Assembly (NCBI GenBank): GCA_018287875.1
Contig: JAGVVL010000025.1
Span: 1,612,001-1,676,000, forward strand
Source of the DNA: Nigrospora sphaerica
Lineage: Eukaryota > Ascomycota > Sordariomycetes > Amphisphaeriales > Apiosporaceae
Length of the DNA stretch: 64,000 nucleotides
Direction of reading: 5' to 3'
Position 1 is the stretch's first letter. Each line of letters begins with the position of its first letter. Made by a program: the position numbers and the translations under genes. The notes under the pieces are model-generated. The model was not told the origin of the DNA. It worked only from the letters and a program-made list of their open reading frames with translations, and did not search any database. Below are positions 42,127 through 54,900 of this stretch, in pieces.

Positions 42127-43260
42127 TTAGCAGGATTCGCCGCGCCGGTGGCGCAGTGGCGGGGGGGGGGAACGGTACCCGGGCCAGTAGAAGTGAATGT
42201 CACGATTGTGGATGTCGCGGGCGGCCTGGGAGACGATGGGGTCGAGGACGGCGGGGGGGGAGGCCGAGGCCGCCGCCGAGGAGCTTGGCCGAGATGGCGT
42301 CGACGACCTCGGCGCCGCTGATCTCGATGTAGCTGCCGATGCTGCGGCCGACGTCGTCGCGCGGCCACGGGTTGCCGGGCAGGCGCAGGCGGCGCTCGAC
42401 GACGTCGACGAAGCCCGCCGCCCGCATGCAGTCGGCGTACTTGCGCGCGCACTCAAAGTCTCGCCCCGTCGCCGCCGCCCCCGCGTTGGCGAGGTGGCCC
42501 CACTGGTGCAACGCCGTGCCCCGGTGCGAGTTGTCGTCCGAGTCAATGTTCCACATGAAGTCCTGGTACTCGATCCACCCGCCCGGCCGCAGGTGCTCGC
42601 ACGCCTGCTGGATCACCCGCCGGTGGCTCGTGTAGCAGCTGAACATCAGCCCTGGTGCGCGTCAGTCCCCCGACCTCCGTGGCGTTTGGTGGGACGATGA
42701 GTTGTCCCTGGGCGAGGGAACGGCTCACGAGAATGGATAAAATCAAACGGCTCGTCGTGGACCCAAAGCTCCTCGGTGTCCTCTCGAACAAACTCGACAT
42801 TGGGCACCACGCCGTCCATGTCGGGCTGGATGAGGCTGAGGTCGGTACCGATGACCCGGGAGCCCGGGTGCTGCTTGGCAAACTCGATGGCCCAGATGCC
42901 TACCGCCTTCGGGTTAGTACGGGTCGGTGTCGGAAAACCGTCGCGAGGCCCATGGTACCTGTGCCGGTCCCAATGTCGAGGACGCGGGCGGGGTCCCCTC
43001 GGAAAGGCGCGAGGGAGAGCGCCCCGTTGAGCAGGAGAAGAAGGGCGTTGTGCGTAAAGTCGAGACGGTCCTGCTCGATGGGCGTCGTTGGGCAGGTGGT
43101 ACCGGCCGGGCCGGTAATTTTGCCAGGTCGTCCCGTTCTCCTCGAAAGACCAGGGGTCCGCAACGGTGCTCCCCGGAGGAAAGGGGGGATAGTGCGCCCC
43201 CGAGCCCGTCCAAAGAAGCTGGGCCGCATTCCAGAACGCCGCGGACCCTGGCGAAGTCAT
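42127..43260 (-). pseudogene. LaeA-like SAM-dependent methyltransferase with two frameshifts
   Basis: This family includes LaeA, a regulator of secondary metabolism, and many uncharacterised methyltransferases. Three exons (43260-42959, 42899-42729, 42651-42127) are joined by clean introns of 59 nt (TACTAAC branch) and 77 nt. The protein has the ENG-W--YR-GRYHLPND lead-in, motif I VLDIGTGTG followed by IWAIEFAKQHPG, VIGTDLSLIQP, FDFIHSRLM and CEHLRPGGWIEYQD, and a normal end (DIHNRDIHFYWPG). Two single-base insertions break it: one in the GGG at 43080-43082 and one in the G8 run at 42253-42260 (plus strand). Without one base at each, the exons make exactly 332 codons. A pseudogene or an assembly error are both possible. 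Confidence 0.8.
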
Positions 43261-44539
43261 CGTCTGCTCCAGTGTCCGGGGGCCGGGGGCCCAGGGCCGA
43301 TGCGGGTGCCGAATTCGGATCTTGGCTTGACCCGCCGACGGCCGCATTTGCATGGGACGACTACAAAGATACGTCAGGACTTCCCGATACGGCCTGCAGG
43401 TGCATAGGAATGGCTCACATCCGCCGCCTCGCCGTTGGGGTTGAAGTGAGTGTTATCCATGTCCTCGCCCGGAACTTGTTAGTGATGCTTGCCCTGGATT
43501 TGGTGGTCTAGTGCAGCGCCAACCGATAACTGCAAAAATTCAATGAGCCAGTAGACTCGGGACCTTCTAAGTTGAAGATTCGAGGCCCTTTGGCCAAAGG
43601 TTTGACCGCGCCGGCATTGGCATCCTCAGCCTCCCGACCAGAAGGGCGAGGAAATGAGGGGTTCGTCCTGTGGACCCCGCATCGTTTCGAACCCATGGTA
43701 AAAGCATCATAATGTCGGTTCAGCCACCCTGTTGCGCTTCTGCCTGTCGGACAATACGGCCGCATAGAGAACAGCAGGAATCATCCAAAGTTTTCTACCA
43801 GTATTGGTGGATATCTCACATGCGCTACCTCGGTAAATTCACGCGTACGAGGCAGAGCACAGAACACACTGCGCGCCACTGTACAAGAGGGAAAGGAAGT
43901 AAGCGAAGTATCGGCTCCGCATCATGTCTAGATCGGTGAGCTTTTTCGGGCGCCTGCTGACGTAGAGATGCTCGAAGAATGGTTGACCCTGTTCAGTTAA
44001 AACGACCGATTGCTCCTCATCTAACACGACGGGCAAAAAGTAGCATAGCGTAACGGGGCCACTCTTCACTCATGGCATCGTTTCTGTGTCATTTATTCAA
44101 GTAGTACCGGACATAGGCACAGGAGAACGACTGAAGGGGGTTAAATAAGCAGAGATAGGAGGAACAGCATTCAAGAAGTGGGATCAGGCGAGGGGTAACT
44201 AACCTACGGTCCGCCTAGGAGTATACAGCAGTAAACATGGGCAAAAGTAGACACGTAGGTTTGTCTGCATGGGGTCAAGTATGTGTACGTATTTGAGTAC
44301 ATGGCCACAGGAATAGAAGAGTTGACGAAAACAAAGAGTGAGTATAGTGTTACGGAAGTGGATTGGGGTAAAAGTAAACCAATGGTTCTCCCGGGGTATA
44401 CAAAGCAGTGACTTTAGGTAGAAGCCCTTCTGGTCCGCCTCAGGGTCAATTACGGGCCTCGCTAACATGGATACAGGAAAACCAGATTTGAAAAGACCAA
44501 AAGAAAACCTGTTGTCGGAGTCATAAGGGGCAAAAGGGA
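43261..44539. other. Spacer
   Basis: No gene recognised. The part after 43.5 kb is clearly more AT-rich than the flanking genes. Confidence 0.4.
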
Positions 44540-44623
44540 AGGTCCGCCTGGGGGTCGAACCCAGAATCTCCTGATAGAACCAATCGATCGTAGTCAGACG
44601 CCTTGCCATTGGGCCAACGGACC
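44540..44623 (-). tRNA. tRNA-Arg(ACG) with a 12-nt intron
   Basis: GGTCCGT pairs with GCGGACC at all seven positions (one T-G). The A-box region TTGGCCCAATGGCAAGGC is normal, and the anticodon stem is TCTGA/TCAGG with a T-G end pair. The T arm is CTGGG, TTCGACC, CCCAG. The anticodon ACG (plus strand 44589-44591) is followed by A37, then a 12-nt insert before position 38, the canonical intron site. A TTTT terminator lies a few bases downstream. The discriminator base reads T. Confidence 0.87.
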
Positions 44624-45870
44624 TTATTACTTGTTGAGAGTCACAGGCGTTAATGCAAAATATCAAGGTAGAATCCGGCTGCTGCATTGGTGTGTAAAAC
44701 TTTTCACGGAGGCTGTTTTGCAGGGAGGGGGTGGTTTGGCTGACCCCACCAAACGGCATCGTCCAATCAAGTAATCTAGGATAGGGTTGCCTAGCTTCGT
44801 GCTTGTGGGTGTCGACTTTGAACGCTGTTTTCAAAGGGCCGTAGTTGTATATGGAGGGTGTTGAACGAGAGACTACGTGGTTTATTTCTTTTGCAAAACC
44901 ACCGATGCCCGTCTCGTAGATGGATCGCGCAAGAATCATGTCGGCTTTAAAGGCCGCGTAGTTTGTGGCATAAACTTCTAACTTGGTCAGTGGTATGGGT
45001 GGTCTCACAGACGTCTAAGGTAAACTTAGTAAGTTAGCCCATTAGGTACTTTTAGCCGGGAAAGTCACGCTCTTCTGGTAGAACGACGCGATAGAGGTCC
45101 CTTCTATCAACTAGTAGCGCAAAGCATCTGTTGATCCAGGTAAGCACTTGCCCCTGAGGCACTTCAGCTCCTCGGCTGAACCAAGTCACGATCTTGTCCC
45201 TTCGTCCTCCATTGGGTGCCTGCCTAGGTATTGGTTGACAGAAGTGCGGGGTAGATCGACAAGCCACGGCCGGGCGCCGAAAGCGAGGAATACGACGGAC
45301 GCATGTGGATACACGGCTCGGCCAGTCAGCGGTCGAGCGAGCGCTTGCTAACATAGGCCCATCCATCCCGTGCCCGAGCTATAGGAGCCACCTCCAGTCG
45401 CCATGTACCCAAACTTGCTTGACCTGCGCTCGACACTCATAAATCCTGATATGTACGCCCTCAGCCGCAGCCAGCCCGGTCAACGGCTGATGCTCTTGCG
45501 GCCGGTGGCCCGTCATCTCGCATTCGTCGTATCGGCAGGCGCGTGCGCGAACGACGCCGCTGCTTCTTCGTTCAAGGCTGCGTGCCTCGCGGGCGCACTC
45601 GCCGATAACATGGGACAGCCACTGGTGGCATCTCAGCCAGACCGTTTTTGCACAAATCCATGGCCTCCGGGCATCTATAAAATAGCCGGGCCGCGTGCCC
45701 TTGCATCTGGACGGGGGGCTTGTTCGACATCTGTATCTGCGCCGCCCTGAGAAACCACAGCTTTGAGAACGCCATACGCTGAGCGTCAAACTCGGGTTTC
45801 GTAACCAGTATACCCTCCGATTTCCCAGGAAATCCCAAACAGCGGCACAGGACCCTTCCAGTTTTCCGCC
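44624..45870. other. Spacer upstream of the RTA1-like gene
   Basis: AT-rich left half and GC-rich right half. A 269-codon minus frame (44199-45008) runs straight through the tRNA gene and is not accepted as a gene. The last part is the RTA1-like promoter. Confidence 0.4.
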
Positions 45871-46991
45871 ATGGTGGACGACGGCCGGTACGTGGAGGGC
45901 TCGGTGTGGTTCTATGCGCCCAACAAGGGCGCCCCCGTCTTCTTCGCTGTCACCTTCGCGGCCTCGGGCCTGGTCCACGTATGGCAGGCCATCCGCTACA
46001 AGTCGTGGCGTCTCACGGGGCTGTACGTTTTCTGCAGCGCCTTGTTCGTGGCCGGCTTCGTAGCGAGGGTGATCGGTGCGTTCCACTACGACAACCTGGT
46101 TGTGTATATTGTCAGCATATGTCTGGTCTACGCCGCTCCGTGAGTCGACCCGCGTTTCTTTAGGCGAGATGGGCTGGAGTACTGACGGCGCGTGAACGTG
46201 GGGCGAGGGGAAGACCATTATATGAGCTGGCCAACTACTACATCCTCGACCGCATCCTGTACTTGGTGCCCTACCACGCGCCCGTCCACCCCGGCCGGGT
46301 GCTGACGACGTTCGCGGCCGTCTCGATCGTGGTCGAGGCGCTGAACGGCAACGGTGCCGCGTACACGGCCAACCAGGCGCTGTCGGAGGGGCAGCGGGCG
46401 GCGGGCCGGGCGCTGATCAAGGCGGCCCTCCTTCTCCAGCTCGTCGTCGCGATGGCACTCGTCGGACTCGCGGCGACGTTCCACGTGAGGTGCCGGCGGG
46501 CGGGCATCCGCGCGGCCCGGGTCGAGCAGCCCCTGACGACGCTGTACGCCAGCAGCGGCCTCGTGACGGCGCGGACCCTTTACCGCGTAGTGGAGTACTT
46601 CGACCTCGCGCGGACCGACTACTGGGCGCCGGGCTTCGACCCGGCGACGCTCAGCCCGCTCGTCCGCCACGAGGCCTTCTTCTACGTCTTCGAGGCCGCG
46701 CTGATGCTCGCCAACGGCCTGCTGCTCAACGCCCGCCACCCCCGCCGCTGGCTGCCCCCGAGCACCAAGGTCTACCTCGCGCGCGACGGCGTGACCGAGG
46801 TCGTCGGCCCCGGCCACAAGCAGGGCCGCCGCTTTCTCGCGACCCTGCTTGACCCCTTTGACATCTGCGGCCTGATCCAGGGCCGGGATAAGCAAACTCG
46901 GTTTTGGGAGGACGAGGAGGAGGCGGCAGGCCGAGGGGAGAAGATGCCCCAGACACAGTCTGCCCGCCTGGGACCTCGCTCCGACGGTTAG
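45871..46991 (+). CDS. RTA1-like seven-transmembrane lipid-translocating exporter family protein
   Basis: Two exons (45871-46139, 46214-46991) give 348 residues. The 74-nt intron has a GTGAGT donor and a TACTGAC branch site and joins VYAAP to PLYELANYYI. Several hydrophobic helices (FFAVTFAASGLVHVW, LYVFCSALFVAGFVARVIGA, VVYIVSICLVYAAP, LLQLVVAMALVGLAATF, FFYVFEAALMLANGLLL) and the motif TLYRVVEYFD are typical of RTA1-like proteins such as yeast Rta1 and Rsb1. These lie in the plasma membrane and are linked to resistance to aminocholesterols or long-chain bases. The C-terminal tail is acidic and cytosolic-looking. The substrate cannot be told from sequence. Confidence 0.9.
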
Positions 46992-49900
46992 CCAGGGGAG
47001 GCTATGGAAACCATATAGGGAGCAGGAAGGCGAACCATGCGCGAGTGTATTACGGTAACCAGGTGGACGTCTATCGAGATAGTGGTCGCATGTCATTTAA
47101 TTTCTTGGTGTGTCAGCAACTTTGGGGGGTTTTCTATTTCGGGCCGCGGCATGGGACGAAGGAAGGCCTGGCAATCAAGCATGAAATTAAGCAGCACGAA
47201 GTCCGCGACATTCCTTCGAGTCCGCGCCTCTTTTGATTACGGTGCACGCTGTCGCTGCAGCTGCGGACCGTTCCCCCTTGCCCTGAAATGAGGCCCAAGT
47301 CCGAAGGAAGGAATCCTGGGCTGCTAGCGGACGACGGCGCCACGAAATGTCGACTCGCCCCCCCCATCAAGTCACATCCATCCACCCCGGGGGAATAGCA
47401 GCAAGGGAGATAAGGAAAACGTCGGCATAGCCATCCGTTACGGCAGGTGAAAATAGCCCAAGCAAACGAGAAAGGGGGAAACGAAGCACACGGCTTATCT
47501 CAAACTGGGAGGCGCCGCCGCCAAGAACGGTCACAAGAGGGCCTGCGCTGCCCGTGGATCTCACCACTGTCCGATCCGGCGAGCTTCGCTCATTCATTCC
47601 CTCATGTCGCGCGTGGCCCGGCCGAGTCATTTCGTGGATTGAGGCGCCGGGTGCCTAAAGTACACAGCAGGATGTGGCTGACGATGAGGAGGGATCCAAG
47701 CTTCTCCCTGCATATGCCCTCTCTATGGGTAGTGGGCCTTGGGGCGCCCCCCTTCCTTTCCGCGGCTATGTGGCTGGCTACCTTTATTCCACGGCGCCGC
47801 GAGCGGGTGGCCCTTGGGAAACACACGAAAGACGGACGTGAGATGACACGAAGACAATTGTGCCGCCCCCCTCGCTCACCGTCGGCCGTCCGGGTTGCGC
47901 TCGACGGCCTACCGCCTCGCCTCCGGGGGCTGGGCTGAGTCAAGGGGTTCGAACGCGCGCGTGACCGATATAGCAGTACGTGCGCCCGGTGGCGCACGCG
48001 GGCTTGCGTGCGGCCGTTGGCAAGAGGGTATTCGGGAAACGGAACAGAATAGCGGGTATGAAGAAGGTGGAAGAGGGGAGGCTAAACAGTAAACGATGCA
48101 TGGTAGCGAGATGACCCCACGAGCGGGACTCGTAGGTACGCAGCACTCGCATAGTTGTCTGGTGTTGTCCGGGCTTGGCTAGGTTCCTCCCTGCAGGCAT
48201 CCGTTTCCATGACTAGTTGCTGGGTCCCGGCAGGGAGGAAAGCGATTGAATACAGTGGCCTTTTCGCTCGGGGCCGAAGTGGAGAGGGGGACAGAGGGAG
48301 GGACAAAGGGAGCTGGAGATTTGGGACGCGATCAAAGATCCACGTTTGCTTCCACAGTGGGATGATGGTATGGACATGGGATGGAATGGAGGCTCCATCT
48401 GCCTGACTGAGCACTTTTCACACCTGTTCCATTCCCGGGGGGTCCGGGGTCCTCAGGGCTATTGCCGAATCCAAGTCATCAATTTCCATGCTACCGAACA
48501 TTTCCAAGAGCCGCATTGTTGCTTCTTGGGCTGGACGGGTGGAGGAGCATGACATCAGACTGGGCCCCCGTTGCACCTATTTATTTTTTCCCAAGACACG
48601 GATCCGGACCCGACACCGCATCGTATCGCACGCAAGCCCGTGAAATGGGCCTCAGACCACTATAATATACGATGCCCCGAGTGTCCCATTGGGGCCGCCT
48701 GCCTTCTTTTGCTTGGGCCCAGCGGCCATCGTTCGTGTCCAGTATACGGACCCGACTTGGTACGAGAAGGCCTCTGTGCACGGGTCCCATGATGGCGGGG
48801 ACAGGGCTCGTGACGTCTGATGAGGTCCGGTGAAGTTTGTATTTTTCGCTGCTCGGGGTGGTGTTTGTCCGCCAGGTCCCCGCGGCAGGCAGCAGAATGG
48901 GACAAATGCCCCTCGATGCCCATGGATACCACAACATCGCCAGTGCCACTGGCTGAGGTGGGCGCTTTTCGCTAGTCGCCAGCTAGGGCGCGTGTTGTTC
49001 CCCCTCAGCTCCAAGTCCGGAGCGACGGGTGTTTGTAAGATTTCTATTTCGAGCGTCTGCGAAGACGGTTCCAACGCTTCAGCCTTTGGCACTCGGGCTC
49101 AAAGCCACTCTCGTCTTACTCAGGGCCAACGGCTTTGGGGCTCGCGACATGTGGGAATGGCGGGCTTGCCGGGATCCGACGAAGGCTTCATTCACCAGGT
49201 CGCCAACACCACGTCCGATAGCAGACATCGGACCCAGCAAAAACCAACCCCAGTAAGAAATCATGGCATCCCGGCAGTGGCTGCCGCGTTCATCGCGCTG
49301 GCGTGCTGGGCCCTGCTCGCATCCCCCGCTAAACAAATGTACCACCGCTGCAGGCTTCTCACCTCTCTCTCACATTCCTTGGCCCGTCTTCGTCGAGCGT
49401 CGTGCCCAGCAGCGGCACGTGTAATGTTTCGTCTACCAAGCCACCGCGGGCATCCAGTCAATGCTCCCCTCCTGTGTACTTTCCACGCATTGCCGAGTAC
49501 ATGCCTGCCTGCCTTTGCCCACCTACACGCACGATGCAGCCCTGCCTGTGATGAACCGGGCGCCCTGTGCATCGCTGTAGGCGGTCCCTAAGCGTGGCTT
49601 GCGCCCAAGCAAGTGCGCTCATGTTCGCCCCCAACCTCTGACGGGATGCCAATTTCGTCCCATCCCGTCGTCGCATGTACTTGGCCTACCCATGTACATA
49701 CCCGTACGCGAACACACACGGACACAGAGGGGCGTCCTAGGGGAGGGTAAGGGAGGGTCGCCATTGATGCTAGTCCCGCCCGCTGGTCTAGTGCAGGGAA
49801 GCGAACGAGAGGTCGTTGTCGTTTCGCCCTTTGCCGTCCCGGTCGTACCCTCACAGAGACATGGGATAGGAGCACAGGCTCCCAAGCACCCAGACATTAC

Positions 49901-50815
49901 TTTATTTGCTGCGGGACTTCCCAGGGGGGGTAGGCAAGTACCTGCGGATGTCGGTAAGTGAGCAATGGAGACGAGTATCCTATTTTGGTGAAGCATGTAG
50001 AGGTAGGTACATCTAGGGCCTTGCGTGACTTCCATTGTTTCCCCCTTGAACCGGAAGGTCGGGTCATGAGCCAGCCAACATGGAAGGGCGGGCTTCTCAT
50101 ATTATGTTCCAGGCCGCTGCCGCTCCGGCTACGGCGCTTATCCTTCTCCTCGTCCTTCTCCCTACTTGTACGGATGCGAGATTTCGGCCAGCCCGTTTCA
50201 CGGACTCGTGAACAAAACCCCGCATCCGCCTGAATATACGAAGCCGCCGTGGGATCAACCAAGCCGCCTCCAAATACGCAAGTACCCTCCCGACCGCATC
50301 CATCGTCTGCTGGTGAGAAGGGTTACCCTTTTTAGCAAGTCCCCGTCTTAGTCACTTTCACTTTTCCTTTTCGGCTGCCTCCACACGCTGCTTGCTTGGC
50401 CCGTCAAGCAAGACGAGCAGGCGACGATAGGATCCGCGAAACCGTCACGCAAACCGGGCCTTGGGGCGGTTCTGTCTAACACGGCGCGGTGGAGCTTCCC
50501 AGCTGATCTGGTCCGACGTCTTACTACATACGTCTGTCTATACGTCCGGCAGCCCGCCCCTAGTGTGCGCCTAGTGCTCCAGCTGCTGGCGTCTATCCAT
50601 AAAAGCGTGAATGGAGGCGATCGGTGTGGCGTTGTCGTTGGACCATTCAGCTGCACTCCGATCCATCTCTGCGTCTCTGCCCCTGCGGGCCCGCGCTACT
50701 CGGTACTTTGGTACTTGGCTCTCTGCATCAGAGGGTGGGCTTGGGCTGTTTCCTGACCAGCGCAACCACTACTTCAGTAGTTTCGTCTGGCCTCGACTTT
50801 TCGTTCTCTCCCCCC
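46992..50815. other. Gene-poor spacer of 3.8 kb
   Basis: No supported gene. Many short overlapping frames of arginine-, proline- and serine-rich composition on both strands. No tRNA found. Confidence 0.4.
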
Positions 50816-51916
50816 ATGACCTTTCTGTTGAAGACGGAACCCGCCGACGACATGGACCCCCCAAGGAACCTGCCCAGTGAGCGCCAGCACCACATTTCGA
50901 AGCCCCAGATCTTTGTGCATCTCGAGTTCGGCGTCTCCTGGTCCCAGCGGCACGCGCCCCGAACACACCAAGTCACTTACACGTCACGCAACCTGCGCGA
51001 CGCCCGCGAGCGTGGCTCTTTTCCCCGTCAACCACCACCACCGCCCCATACCAACTTTCTGGGCGCGGCGGTCCGGGGTCATCGTCCACACAAGCCCGGC
51101 CATCAGGGTCAGGAGCAACAGCAGCAGCACCAACCACAGCAACAGCATTCGAGGAGCCACACCCAGGCCTGGGGACCGGAACGACCACTGGAGTACTACG
51201 GTGTCCCTGAGCCGGATAGGAGCGCCACCCAGCAGCGGCGAGAATCGAGAAGTGAGACTCGGGTGCCTTTGCACGAGCGGGGGAGTTCGGCGCCGCCACC
51301 CTTCCACGACAGTCCGTGGGATGCCGGTGTGGGCCCGTCGTCGCTGCCTTTCCAGCCGGCGGAACAGATGATTGCAGCGGAGCCGAGCATCTGGAAGCCT
51401 CTGCCCCAGGACCCCAGCCGCTTTCGCTTGGGCGAGGACGGACTCCCGTGGTCCTCGTGGGCGTGGCCCATGGACCCCAACGACGACAACGAGGACGAGA
51501 GGGAGACGCAGTATGCCAACCGGCCGACCACGGTGCCCCTCTCGCCCCGGCGGGCCCGGAGTACCGACCCCGAAGACGCCAGGGAGCTCGAATCGCTTTC
51601 GGCCGCCATGATGACGGTCGACAACGGCTTCGAGAACCAGTGGTGGCACCAGGGCCCCAGGGAAAGCACCAACTGGTGGCCAGAGAGCCTGGACTCGCCG
51701 GGTCGCCTGAGCCAGGCCGACGCCGCCCTGCTCCCCGCCGCCGAGCTGTCCATGACCCAACCTTCGGCCGACGGATGGCACGCGCCGGCGACGCCGGACG
51801 ACGACCCGTCGATGAGCAGTCTCGTCTCGCCGCTGTCGGCGCATTCCACATCACCACAGCGCAATCGACCGCTTCACAGGTCTATGACGACGCGGTCGGA
51901 GGAGCTTTTTTATTAG
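50816..51916 (+). CDS. Unrecognised acidic, Trp-rich, low-complexity protein
   Basis: The frame is open from 50624, but the first good ATG is at 50816 (MTFLLKTEPADDMDPP), giving 366 residues. A fairly ordered N-terminal stretch (SKPQIFVHLEFGVSWSQRH) is followed by a Gln/His-rich patch, then a Pro/Ser-rich region with charged, Trp-containing clusters: EPSIWKPLPQDPSRF, LPWSSWAWPMDPNDDNEDE, ENQWWHQGP and TNWWPESLDSPG. The end is Ser/Thr/Pro-rich. There is no signal peptide or membrane segment. The composition suggests a mostly disordered cytosolic or nuclear protein. I know no family for it. Codon use resembles the other genes here, which supports coding. Confidence 0.6.
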   Translation: MTFLLKTEPADDMDPPRNLPSERQHHISKPQIFVHLEFGVSWSQRHAPRTHQVTYTSRNLRDARERGSFPRQPPPPPHTNFLGAAVRGHRPHKPGHQGQEQQQQHQPQQQHSRSHTQAWGPERPLEYYGVPEPDRSATQQRRESRSETRVPLHERGSSAPPPFHDSPWDAGVGPSSLPFQPAEQMIAAEPSIWKPLPQDPSRFRLGEDGLPWSSWAWPMDPNDDNEDERETQYANRPTTVPLSPRRARSTDPEDARELESLSAAMMTVDNGFENQWWHQGPRESTNWWPESLDSPGRLSQADAALLPAAELSMTQPSADGWHAPATPDDDPSMSSLVSPLSAHSTSPQRNRPLHRSMTTRSEELFY

Positions 51917-54900
51917 GACGAGGCCCGGGCCCGGTGCATGTTGCGTTATATCCTCTCTTTGCATCATTGCGTCGGCGTTGGGTGGAATTTGGGAAAGCCG
52001 GTATATATTGGGATGGGTTCGGAAAAGCGCCTCCACGGCGGCTTAGGATACACGTCTTTGTAAAAAAGTCTCGGGTCGATCGCGGATCCCCGATTACAGT
52101 CGCTGGACTCTTAATACCTGAGGCCTATTGAAGCCTCAATACTCACTCACCCTTCCATAGCGACTCGCCGTTTTCGTTCCTAGGACGGTATGCTCTTGCC
52201 GAGAAGCCCAGCTCATCATGCGCCTATATTAGCCATGGTCTTTGCCTGGCCCCTATAGTATTTTCCCTCCCTTTTGCCCCATGGGAGGGGGATGGCGCGG
52301 TACCTGAGAGGTCCCAGCGGGTGAGGCAAACACGACGGCCGAAGACATCAGGCTGACGGCCAAGCGTGGAGGTATGGAACTCGGCAACGATCTGCTCGAC
52401 ATGTCCCGTCAGATCCTAGAAACAGGCCCATGGAATTGCATGTTACACCGGATACGCTGACCAAAGCAACATCCCCCCCCCTTCACGGCGACTGTCAGCT
52501 CGTCGGCATGCACCGCCCTCGGACCCCAGTGCGCGGCGGCGGGCTTTACGGCCAGCAACCACCCTCTGTGTCCAATGTGACCGGTTTCTTTACTATACCA
52601 CCTCCTTCTCCCCTGCCAGCCTTTGCGTGTGCTGGCGGGCCTACCGCCGGGACGGCGCACGCACACGAACGGGTAGGAGGCGGTCAGTGCCATGCCCGCC
52701 TCCCCAATTTCACGCATGTGCATGATGTACTTTTCTTCCCCCTCAGAGAAGCGGCTGGCTGGTTCGGGGGACACACAGACGACTTGGCGGGGTCGACTCG
52801 ATCTGCCGCTTCACGACCCACGGGAGGCATGAACGGGTTTTGCGTATGAACCGGGGTTTTTTTTATGGGGTGCCGGAGCACCGACGCCGGGAGGGGGAGG
52901 GTTTCTGGGCAGGAGGGCATCCGTGCCCCCGTGGGCTTTATTGGACGCTAGATTACTCATCACCGGGTCTGATTTGGTGAGGGGAGGGACGGCCGGCACC
53001 TGCCGTCTACGGTTCGTGAAGCCGATAAGGGGGGCTGCTTTTCTTCGGTAGTCAGTTTTGTCTACTATATTAAGCAAGTACCGCTTGTGCGTGTACGGAG
53101 TGTAACACTGGGTGCTACTGCCCCCTCCCGCGACACACTACTCCATCCTTTCAACCCCCTGGGTAGGCACCGTGTATAGTCGGTCCACATGTCATGGTAA
53201 GGAAAGATGGGAAAAGGATGGTCTCCGGGACGTTCACGGTCGATGCCACGGCACGACATGGCAGCCGCAGAACCTTGGCAGAGCTCGGGAACCAAGCGGA
53301 GTGGCCGACGCAGTGCCCACCCGGCGAGCAGTCTCCATCCCCCCTTTCTTGGCCTTTCAGCTTGCAAGGGGTGGGGCGAGGTATACGCTGGCGCACGTCG
53401 GTTCGAAAGAGCCAGGTTACTCGTACGGCCTCTTCCCAGATGGGTAGGTATGGAGGCTGTTTGGTACTGTAGACAAGTACCCGGGCCCAGCGGAGGCTGC
53501 CCTTGGTTGACGCGATGCGCAATGCTTGAGGGATCCACCCGGGTTAGTACTATACTACGTAGTACGTAGATCTTGGCTCTTGAACGGTGCCGTCTTCTCA
53601 CCCCCAAGTGCCCCCGGCCCGGTTCCCATTGGGTGTGCGCACCGGATAGTTGTTGGCATCCGTTCTTTCCGCTCTCGCCTTGTCGGCCAAAGAGGGGGTT
53701 TTGCTAGCTTGCTAGCGTTTTGAAACAAGGGGGATTCGACTGGGAGGGGGCAAGGGTTCTTCTCCGATCTTTCGGCGACTATCTTTCACCACCTTGTCCG
53801 CCCTTGACCGTCGAGGGAAAGACCGAAAAACCCCGGACTGCCCAGAGAAATTCGGTCCAGGAAGTCGATCCTCGAAAGAAAAAAAGGAGCGTGATGCGTC
53901 AAGTACCCGTCCGAGAAAGCGCCGTTGGACCAGGCCCACCCGAGAAGAAAAGAGCCATCGATCTTCCTCCGACACCCTTGCCGGGGAGCTGACGATCAGA
54001 CAGCGGAATCTCGCCCACCCCCTCGGCAACCCGTCTCGGTACGTGAAAGAGGGTGTGGGTGTGGGTGTGAGTGGAGGCCGGCCCCGTGGCTTGCACGTTG
54101 GGCCGACGCAAGAGAAAAGCGAAGGAAAGAAAGAGCCAATGCAGAAGGAAACCCATCCACGCCTACAGAACTTTCCACCTTCTAGAAGACGGTCAGCTCT
54201 TTCTTCTAGCGTGGGACGCCACTGGTGGCGGCGACACGGCAAGACGTACGCCACCATCTGATTCGCTCGGGCCGGGCGCTGGGCTGTCGTGATTCTTTTG
54301 ATCTTTTTTTTTCTTTCCCCCTTTCCCAGTATTCCCGGCTCGCTGTGCCGCGCCGTCGCCAGTACTTCGAAAGGCGTCGGTGGGGATGGACGAGGTCGTC
54401 GTTCGGCTTTTTGCCCCTTTGGGAAGGCCCGCAGAGGGGGCCCGTACAGACGCCGTGTTCTTATTCCCGCCTGACCGGTAGGCGAAGGTATATCATGACA
54501 TGAGCGGGCGCAGCAAGCAAGCGAGGCTGCCGGAACCACGAGGCTCTTTCTCTCTCGTCCCCATTGCCATGCCAAGGTAGCCAAGAGAGCCACAGAACCG
54601 GCAGGGCGAAGTGGAGGCAAAAAAATCAAAAGTACATGCGTACAGGCTGAAGTTCCCACCGGCCGATGGGGCAGTGTGACCTTTTTTTCCCCGCATTCGG
54701 CCACACGCAACGCCAAGAAACGAAAATCGACATGTTTCCGTCTACCATCTTCTATTTTTAGACCCCGCGCCGCCCGGACTGGGCGACCAGGATGGGGCTG
54801 CAACGCCGTAGATCTGCGCAACGATCGACGTCCGCTGGCTGACAGCGAAGCCAAATCTTTGTTCTTCATTCTCTCTTACCCAGTATCTATCGACCTATTT

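Noticed and set aside
44199..45008. A 269-codon minus frame in the AT-rich spacer
   Set aside because: It reads straight through the well-formed tRNA-Arg gene and has no recognisable motif, so it is probably fortuitous. The part upstream of the tRNA (44624-45008) looks somewhat more protein-like and could be retested with RNA data.
53712..54869. A 385-codon minus frame
   Set aside because: Composition is that of translated CT/GA-rich DNA (Arg, Ser, Pro, Phe runs). It overlaps equally long frames on the other strand and has no domain.
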